Of a stretch of 12,535 nt of DNA, positions 7,169 through 12,535 are shown piece by piece. Under the pieces are notes generated by a model that was not told where the DNA came from, made no database searches, and saw nothing but the letters and a program-made list of their open reading frames with translations. Both the position numbers and the translations under genes were made by a program. The DNA is from CAZYEI01 sp964646425 (GTDB lineage Bacteria; Bacillota_I; Bacilli_A; RFN20; JAISJY01): the NCBI GenBank assembly GCA_964646425.1, contig CAZYEI010000038.1, positions 1 to 12,535 of the forward strand, read 5' to 3'. Every line of letters begins with the position of its first letter. Positions within the stretch are counted from its first letter, which is position 1.

Positions 7169-8761
7169 ATGGAAAAATTAAATGATAATATTTATGATTT
7201 ACCACAAGAAAAATTTGTCTTTGCTAATACTGATAAAAAGATTCATGACAAAGAATTAGTAACAAAACCAATAAGTTATTTTAGAGATGCATGGAATAGA
7301 TTTAAGAAAAATAAAGGTTCAATATTTGCAGCTATTGTTATCATTATTTTAGTTTTATATGCAATTCTTGTTCCAATTTTTTCACAATACACAGTATCTT
7401 ATAAAGATACATATTTTGTAAATACTAGACCAAAAGTTCAATTATTTGCTGATCTTGGGTGGAACTTTTTAGATGGTTGTGAAGAAAAAGAATCACAAAA
7501 CGAACAAACATTTTTACTTTATTATTCAATGGGAGTTGAAACAGGTCATAATGCTTTAAAAAATCAAGATTATGAATTGGTAATTGCTAAAGATCCGATT
7601 GGTAGAGATGTAAATACATATAATTATCGTTTAGATTATTATCAAATAAATGGCGTGGTCTTTCAACAAGTATCTAAGGAAGAATATATTGCAATTCAAG
7701 AATATCAAGATAAACATAATGTTCAAATAATTTATCCTACAACTGATAAATCTGCTAGACCTAGTGCGACTCAAGATAAAGAGAATGCTAATTATTGGTT
7801 TAAAACAAAGCAAAAAGCTGGAAAAACAGTTGCCAATGTAAAATATGATGATGCAGGAAATCCAGTTTTTACAAATATTTATAAAGAATTTTCTCAAGGA
7901 AATGATGATTACATAAGTAAAATGCGTGTTGAAGGAGAAAATGTTTACGAATATGATTATAGTTATAAAATTCAAAATGGTAATTTTTATGAAATTCGTG
8001 TAAATTACTATGAATATTATTGCTATATGCATCAAGAAATTTTAAAAGACGGAATTGCTAAACCAAATTTCATTTTTGGAACTAATGCATCAGGTCAAGA
8101 TTTATTTACTTGTCTAGCAAGTGGAGCAAGATTTTCATTTATTTTTGCAATAGTTGTAGCTATAGTCAATTTATTTGTTGGTGCAATTTATGGAGCGATT
8201 GAAGGTTATTATGGAGGTAAAATTGATTTAATCATGGAAAGAATTGTAGATATCTTATCTGCTGTTCCATTTATGATTGTAATTACTTTACTTAAATATC
8301 ATATGGATAAATCAACCGGACAAGTTCTAATTTTATTTATTGCTTTCTTTTTAACTGGTTGGATTGGAATGGCTGGAAGAACAAGAATGCAATTCTATCG
8401 TTTTAAAAATCAAGAATATGTACTTGCTGCTAGAACATTAGGCGCAAGTGATAAACGTATTATGTTTAAACATATTTTCCCTAATTCATTAGGAACATTA
8501 ATTACTGGCTGTGTATTAATTATTCCTAGTATGATTTTCTCTGAAACAAGTTTAAGTTATTTAGGAATTATTAATTTAAATGATGGTAAAAGAACAAGTG
8601 TTGGAACATTACTTGCTAATGGAAAAAGTGCATTAATAAGTGATCCACATATTATTGTTTTCCCTGCAATTTTTATTAGTTTATTGATGCTAAGTTTTAA
8701 TTTATTTGGTAATGGCTTACGTGATGCCTTTAACCCATCTTTAAGAGGAAGTGAGGATTAA
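7169..8761 (+). CDS. oppC: Oligopeptide ABC transporter permease, OppC subunit, with large extracytoplasmic insert
   Basis: The second channel-forming permease. A longer in-frame ORF opens at 7127 inside oppB, but ATG 7169, one base after the oppB stop, gives 530 residues and begins at the typical OppC N-terminus, so it is preferred. The amphipathic lead-in SYFRDAWNRFKKNKGS (36-51) precedes TM1 (51-70). The transport core starts at FGTNASGQDLFTCLASG (303-319), matching the family GTDxxGRDLFSR block. TM segments follow near 322-342, 357-376, 386-403, 442-466 and 494-514. The EAA motif is EYVLAARTLGASDKRI (416-431) with HIFPN after it. OppC is normally about 300-345 residues; the excess is residues 75-300, a hydrophilic Tyr/Asn/Lys-rich segment outside the membrane. 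A second DPIGRD motif occurs at 142-147 within it. The oppD start lies 3 bases after the stop. Confidence 0.94.
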   Translation: MEKLNDNIYDLPQEKFVFANTDKKIHDKELVTKPISYFRDAWNRFKKNKGSIFAAIVIIILVLYAILVPIFSQYTVSYKDTYFVNTRPKVQLFADLGWNFLDGCEEKESQNEQTFLLYYSMGVETGHNALKNQDYELVIAKDPIGRDVNTYNYRLDYYQINGVVFQQVSKEEYIAIQEYQDKHNVQIIYPTTDKSARPSATQDKENANYWFKTKQKAGKTVANVKYDDAGNPVFTNIYKEFSQGNDDYISKMRVEGENVYEYDYSYKIQNGNFYEIRVNYYEYYCYMHQEILKDGIAKPNFIFGTNASGQDLFTCLASGARFSFIFAIVVAIVNLFVGAIYGAIEGYYGGKIDLIMERIVDILSAVPFMIVITLLKYHMDKSTGQVLILFIAFFLTGWIGMAGRTRMQFYRFKNQEYVLAARTLGASDKRIMFKHIFPNSLGTLITGCVLIIPSMIFSETSLSYLGIINLNDGKRTSVGTLLANGKSALISDPHIIVFPAIFISLLMLSFNLFGNGLRDAFNPSLRGSED

Positions 8762-8764
8762 TTT

Positions 8765-10903
8765 ATGGAAAAGAAATTAGAAGTAAAAAATTTACAAATA
8801 TCCTTTCGTACTCAAGGTGGTATTTTAAAAGCAGTTAGAGACATTTCTTTTGATTTATACAAAGGCGAAACATTAGCAATTGTGGGAGAATCTGGTTCTG
8901 GTAAATCAGTTACAAGTAAAGCAATCATAGGAATTTTATCGAATAATTCAGTTGTTGAAGGTGGCGAAATTCTTTATGATGGTCAAGATTTATTAAAAAT
9001 CAGTGAAGAAAATTTTCACAAAATTCGTGGCGATAAAATTTCAATGATTTTCCAAGATCCGCTTTCAAGTTTAAATCCGATTATGCGAGTTGGAAAACAA
9101 TTAACTGAAGCAATGATATTAAATGGAAAAGCTCGTCAAAAAAATGCTAGAAATGATTTCAATAACTACCTAAAATTATTAAATCATTTTATTGATTTAG
9201 TAAAACCTGAAAGTGTTGATAATAATAAATTGCAATGTAAAACATTTGATAATTTTTGTATTTCAAGTACTAAATTGGAATTGGCATATAACAATGCTCA
9301 AGCAGAGGCTGTATCATTAAAATCAAATATTGAAAATGTTCTTTTCTTAATTGATAAAAGACAAAAAGTTGATTATTTAAAAGAAGCTAAAAGAATTATT
9401 AAACTTTTGCCTAAAACAATTCATGATTATGTAGTTGATAATAGTGCAATGAATTATATTGAAAAACTTGATGAAATAGTTAAAGGTGGAAAGACTACAA
9501 ATTTAGCAGTAGATAATTTTGTAATTATTTTAAAAGAAATCTACAATTTACTTGAAGAAGGTATTGCTAGAAAAGCACCAAACTTCTTTAGATTAGGTTA
9601 TTATATAATGAAAAATCCAAGTGCTAATGTCAAAGAACTTGGTGATGTAGAAAAGATTGATGCTTGTACAAGAGAATTCTTGGATAATGATTTTATGATT
9701 AACTTTATTGAACTAGCATCATTTGGAATGCGTTTATCTTATTGCAATTCTATTGATAAGAAAAAAGCATTATTAGCACATAAAGACGCCTATATTAATT
9801 TCTTTGCTCAAGAAAATTTAAATAAAAAAGAAGCATTTAAAATGGCAAAAAAACTTTCTAATGAAGTTAAAAATGCCATTAACTATCTTGATATTGAGAA
9901 AAAAGGAATTGAATATTCATTTGAATCTACGATAACTCATGATTTGAATACATATTTTAATGGGCTTGTTAATAATCCTAAAATGCAATCTAAATATGAT
10001 AGACAAATTGCTAAATATAATAAGATTGTTAATGCTGGTAAAAATCCTACATGGAAAGTTAATCCTGCAGTTATTGTTGATTTAGAATTAGCAAGAACTA
10101 ATTTAAACAAATTAATTGCAAATTTATTTGCAAGTTATGAAAGAGATGTTAAAAATTTCGATAAATTTGATGCTAAAGAAGCTACAATAAAATTAATTGA
10201 TTATTTTAAAGAATTAGCTTCAAGAGTAGTGTATAAGATTACCCCTAAATTAGCTAAAGCAAAAGCATTAGATTTAATGAAAGAAGTTGGTATTCCAGAA
10301 CCTGCTATTAGATTTAAGCAATATCCATTTGAATTTTCTGGTGGTATGCGTCAACGTATAGTTATTGCTATTGCTTTATCGGCAAATCCTGATATCCTAA
10401 TTTGTGATGAGCCAACAACGGCATTGGATGTTACAATTCAATCACAAATATTAGAATTGATTAATAAAATTAAAAAAGAAAGAAACTTATCAGTTATTTT
10501 TATTACTCATGATTTAGGTGTTGTAGCAAATATGGCAGATAGAATTGCTGTAATGTATGCTGGTAAAATAGTAGAATATGGAACTTCAGATGATGTTTTC
10601 TATGATCCTAAACATCCTTATACATGGGCATTATTAAGTAGTATGCCTGATTTAGATACAAAAGAAAAATTAGATGCTATTCCTGGAACACCACCAAATA
10701 TGATTTATCCACCAAAAGGTGATGCATTTGCTGAAAGAAATAAATATGCTTTAGAAATAGATTATGAAATGCAACCTCCAATGTTTAAAGTTAATGATAC
10801 ACATTATGCGGCAACATGGTTATTGCACCCTAATGCACCTAAAGTAAATCCACCAAAGATTATTACTGATCGTATTGAGAGAATGAAAAGGAGGACACAA
10901 TAA
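8765..10903 (+). CDS. oppD: Oligopeptide ABC transporter ATPase, OppD subunit, with about 375-residue internal insert
   Basis: An ATPase subunit of 712 residues, about twice the usual 320-360. All ABC ATPase motifs are intact and in order: Walker A GESGSGKS (41-48), Q-loop Q97 in MIFQDPLSSLNP, signature FSGGMRQR (524-531), Walker B DILICDEP (543-550) with catalytic E549, D-loop TALD (552-555), and switch His H582 in ITHDLG. The C-terminal oligo_HPY domain begins at HPYTWALLSSMPDL (617-630). The extra material is residues about 121-497, inside the helical subdomain. It is soluble, Lys/Asn/Asp-rich and probably alpha-helical, with no transmembrane run and no motif I recognise. The C-terminus has GDAFAERNKYAL and HYAATWLLHP, like Gram-positive AmiE/OppD, and lacks the Fe-S cysteines found in some DppD/OppD. 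The ribosome site GTGAGGA is 7 bases before the ATG; the stop overlaps the oppF start by one base. Confidence 0.94.
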   Translation: MEKKLEVKNLQISFRTQGGILKAVRDISFDLYKGETLAIVGESGSGKSVTSKAIIGILSNNSVVEGGEILYDGQDLLKISEENFHKIRGDKISMIFQDPLSSLNPIMRVGKQLTEAMILNGKARQKNARNDFNNYLKLLNHFIDLVKPESVDNNKLQCKTFDNFCISSTKLELAYNNAQAEAVSLKSNIENVLFLIDKRQKVDYLKEAKRIIKLLPKTIHDYVVDNSAMNYIEKLDEIVKGGKTTNLAVDNFVIILKEIYNLLEEGIARKAPNFFRLGYYIMKNPSANVKELGDVEKIDACTREFLDNDFMINFIELASFGMRLSYCNSIDKKKALLAHKDAYINFFAQENLNKKEAFKMAKKLSNEVKNAINYLDIEKKGIEYSFESTITHDLNTYFNGLVNNPKMQSKYDRQIAKYNKIVNAGKNPTWKVNPAVIVDLELARTNLNKLIANLFASYERDVKNFDKFDAKEATIKLIDYFKELASRVVYKITPKLAKAKALDLMKEVGIPEPAIRFKQYPFEFSGGMRQRIVIAIALSANPDILICDEPTTALDVTIQSQILELINKIKKERNLSVIFITHDLGVVANMADRIAVMYAGKIVEYGTSDDVFYDPKHPYTWALLSSMPDLDTKEKLDAIPGTPPNMIYPPKGDAFAERNKYALEIDYEMQPPMFKVNDTHYAATWLLHPNAPKVNPPKIITDRIERMKRRTQ
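9125..10255 (+). other. Insert region within OppD (residues about 121-497)
   Basis: Ordinary OppD would pass from VGKQLTEAMILN almost directly into AKALDLMKEVGIPEPAIRFKQYP. Here about 375 in-frame residues separate these two segments. Codon usage looks like the flanks, no stop or frameshift is seen, and no mobile-element termini, inteins or intron signals were recognised. It therefore appears to be a true protein domain insertion. Limits are approximate. Confidence 0.8.
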
Positions 10904-12153
10904 TGAATGATAATAAAAAAGTACTCCTTAAAGTAGAACACCTTGAACAATATTTTAAGTTAGGAAAAAGAAGTTTAAAAGCAGTTGATGATTTAAATTT
11001 TGAAATTTGTAAAGGTGAAGTTTTTGGTTTAGTTGGAGAATCTGGATGTGGTAAAACTACAACAGGACGCTCAATTATTAGATTATATGATATTACCGGA
11101 GGCTCAATTTATTTTGATGGCGAAAGAATTTGTGCTGGTACAAGAACATATAAAGAAGCAATTGAAGTTGCTAAAAATAATTACAGCAAAAAAATAAAAG
11201 AATTAAATGAAGAAAAATGTTCACCAGAACAATTTAAAATTAAAAAATCAGAATATGATGCTGAATTAATTAAAATAGTAAAAGAAAACACTGAATTAAT
11301 TAAAAAGGCAAAATATGATCATAAAAATTGTAATAAGAAATTTGCTAAATATCAAATGTCAAAGGTTACAGCTAAATATCAAGATTTATTAGCAAAGTCT
11401 TCAAATGAAGAAGAAAAAGCTAAATTAGAAATTGAATATAAAAAAGAATTAAAACTTGCTAAAAAAGATCGCATTATGAATAAAATGCAAATGATTTTCC
11501 AAGATCCAATTGCTTCATTAGATCCTCGTATGACAGTATATGATATCATTGCAGAAGGACTAATAATTAGGGGAATTAAAGATAAGGATTTCATAACTAA
11601 AGAAGTATATCGTGTTTTGGAATTAGTTGGATTAGTTCCAGAACATGCTTCTCGTTATCCTCATGAATTCTCTGGTGGTCAAAGACAAAGAATTGGTATT
11701 GCTAGAGCAATCATTTTAAATCCTGAATTAATTATTGCTGATGAACCTATCTCTGCGCTTGATGTTTCTATTCAAGCACAAGTTATTAATTTATTAAATG
11801 AATTAAGAGAAAAAATGGGCTTAACAATTTTATTTATTGCTCACGACTTATCAGTTGTTAAATACTTTGCTGATCGTATTGCAGTTATGTATTTTGGAAA
11901 AATTGTTGAATTGGCAGATTCAGATGAATTGTTTACTCACCCATTGCATCCTTATACAAAATCATTATTATCAGCGATTCCATTACCTGATCCTCATTAT
12001 GAAAAAAATAGAAAGAGAATTACCTATAATCCATTAGCAGATCATGATTATTCGAATGAAGAACCAACAATGAGAGAAGTTTCACCTGGACATTTTATCT
12101 ATTGTAATAGTGATGAATTTGAAAAATATCTTGGAGAGCTAAATAATAAATAA
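10903..12153 (+). CDS. oppF: Oligopeptide ABC transporter ATPase, OppF subunit, with charged internal insert
   Basis: The second ATPase, 416 residues. Motifs: Walker A GESGCGKT (45-52), Q-loop Q200 in MQMIFQDPIASLDPRMTV, signature FSGGQRQR (256-263), Walker B ELIIADEP (275-282) with catalytic E281, D-loop SALD (284-287), and switch His H314 in IAHDLS. The oligo_HPY tail is HPLHPYTKSLLSAIPLPDP (346-364), and the end PTMREVSPGHFIY is typical of Gram-positive OppF/AmiF. Between FDG (71-73) and the Q-loop, family members have about 20 residues; here there are about 120. The extra residues are Lys/Glu-rich and probably coiled coil (roughly 80-188). The start overlaps the oppD stop as TAATG and has a near-perfect ribosome site, AAAAGGAGGA, 7 bases upstream, so OppD and OppF should be made in matched amounts. 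Confidence 0.95.
   Translation: MNDNKKVLLKVEHLEQYFKLGKRSLKAVDDLNFEICKGEVFGLVGESGCGKTTTGRSIIRLYDITGGSIYFDGERICAGTRTYKEAIEVAKNNYSKKIKELNEEKCSPEQFKIKKSEYDAELIKIVKENTELIKKAKYDHKNCNKKFAKYQMSKVTAKYQDLLAKSSNEEEKAKLEIEYKKELKLAKKDRIMNKMQMIFQDPIASLDPRMTVYDIIAEGLIIRGIKDKDFITKEVYRVLELVGLVPEHASRYPHEFSGGQRQRIGIARAIILNPELIIADEPISALDVSIQAQVINLLNELREKMGLTILFIAHDLSVVKYFADRIAVMYFGKIVELADSDELFTHPLHPYTKSLLSAIPLPDPHYEKNRKRITYNPLADHDYSNEEPTMREVSPGHFIYCNSDEFEKYLGELNNK
11261..11305 (+). repeat. Short direct repeats inside the OppF insert
   Basis: CTGAATTAATTAAAA occurs at 11261-11275 and again at 11291-11305, exactly 30 bases apart, encoding ELIKIVKENT then ELIKKAKYDH. A second in-frame pair, GCTAAATATCAA, occurs at 11344-11355 and 11371-11382. 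This suggests the charged insert grew by small internal duplications, though AT-rich low complexity could produce the same picture. Confidence 0.6.
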
Positions 12154-12535
12154 TGAAAAAATATAAAGGTTATTTAACTTGTTTATTAATTGGTCTAGTA
12201 ATGGCTATTGCTATAATGCTTTCAAAAAATATTTTTGCTAAAAGCGATTTAGTGACAATTATGCACATTTTAACAGATGCATTTTTTGTACCTGGTGTAT
12301 TATTGGTTTGCTTTGGTTTGTTAATATTAGCAAGCAATGGTGGCACATTTGACATGTTATCTTATGGTGTTTTGACATTATTTAATCTTTTTAGAAAAGA
12401 TATGAGTAAAATGAAACATAAAACATTTTATGATTATCGAACTGCAAAACATGAAAAAGATCGTTCATTTTTATATATTGTTTTAGTTGGAATTTTTTAT
12501 ATTCTAATATCAATGATATTTTTGTTAATTTATAT
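12153..12535 (+). CDS. DUF3899-like membrane protein (3' end outside the window)
   Basis: An open frame starts at an ATG overlapping the oppF stop (TAATG) and runs to the window edge, giving 127 complete codons. The protein has a hydrophobic N-terminal helix (about residues 8-23) and a second at about 40-60 (DAFFVPGVLLVCFGLLILAS). Then come SNGGTFDMLSYGV and a basic cytoplasmic-looking loop (FRKDMSKMKHKTFYDYRTAKHEKD). A third hydrophobic helix begins near 106 and reaches the window edge. The FVPG, GLL, ASNxGTFDMLSYG and YxYRxxKxEK pattern matches my memory of DUF3899 small membrane proteins of Firmicutes, whose function is unknown. There is no good Shine-Dalgarno at proper distance (GGAG at 12133 is too far), so translation probably depends on oppF. 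An accessory role with the Opp importer is suggested only by position. Confidence 0.75.
   Translation, partial: MKKYKGYLTCLLIGLVMAIAIMLSKNIFAKSDLVTIMHILTDAFFVPGVLLVCFGLLILASNGGTFDMLSYGVLTLFNLFRKDMSKMKHKTFYDYRTAKHEKDRSFLYIVLVGIFYILISMIFLLIY

Noticed and set aside
9125..10255. Intein, group I/II intron or mobile element as the explanation of the OppD insert
   Set aside because: No intein splice-block motifs (N-terminal Cys/Ser, C-terminal HN), no terminal inverted repeats and no flanking target duplication were seen. The frame and composition continue smoothly.
10718..10840. Loss of the four Fe-S cluster cysteines in the OppD C-terminal domain as an unusual defect
   Set aside because: The replacement pattern (GDAFAERNKYAL, HYAATWLL) is what Gram-positive AmiE/OppD proteins normally have. 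It is a clade marker, not a broken site.

Overview
The window is a strongly AT-rich stretch from a low-GC Gram-positive-type bacterium. Every complete gene lies on the + strand. Tryptophan is encoded by TGG throughout and long ORFs stay open with TGA read as stop, so this is the standard bacterial code (table 11) and not the Mycoplasma/Spiroplasma code. Two lipoprotein signal peptides, good AGGAGG ribosome sites before the opp genes, and an Opp system of the Gram-positive (AmiCDEF-like) type all fit a Bacilli/Mollicutes-related lineage, for example Erysipelotrichales or the uncultured gut Bacilli. That placement is an inference; no rRNA or marker phylogeny could be run.

Layout. Positions 2-946 are the 3' part of lysS (class II lysyl-tRNA synthetase), closed by a clean intrinsic terminator at 1029-1061. 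Positions 1148-3227 hold a compact three-gene unit: an orphan lipoprotein, a HAD-superfamily hydrolase and a small FlaR-like P-loop NTPase/kinase. It ends in a terminator whose 3' arm contains the last stop codon. Positions 3228-3446 are an intergenic region with an extended -10 promoter and an 18-bp dyad at the expected transcription start.

Positions 3447-12153 are a complete oligopeptide ABC importer operon in the order oppA-oppB-oppC-oppD-oppF. A long stem-loop without a real U-tract lies between oppA and oppB. A membrane gene with a DUF3899-like sequence overlaps the oppF stop codon by one base and runs off the window end.

How it works together: lipid-anchored OppA captures peptides outside the cell, OppB and OppC form the channel, and OppD and OppF hydrolyse ATP. 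The genes overlap or nearly touch from oppB onward, so they should be co-translated. The oppA/oppB hairpin is well placed to make the binding protein more abundant than the transporter core.

The main novelty is that four of the five Opp subunits carry extra protein segments at defined places while keeping all catalytic or core motifs. OppD has about 375 residues between the Q-loop and the ABC signature. OppF has about 100 charged residues between Walker A and the Q-loop. OppC has about 200 extracytoplasmic residues after TM1. OppA has an enlarged acidic segment with a tandem repeat. Only OppB is of ordinary size.
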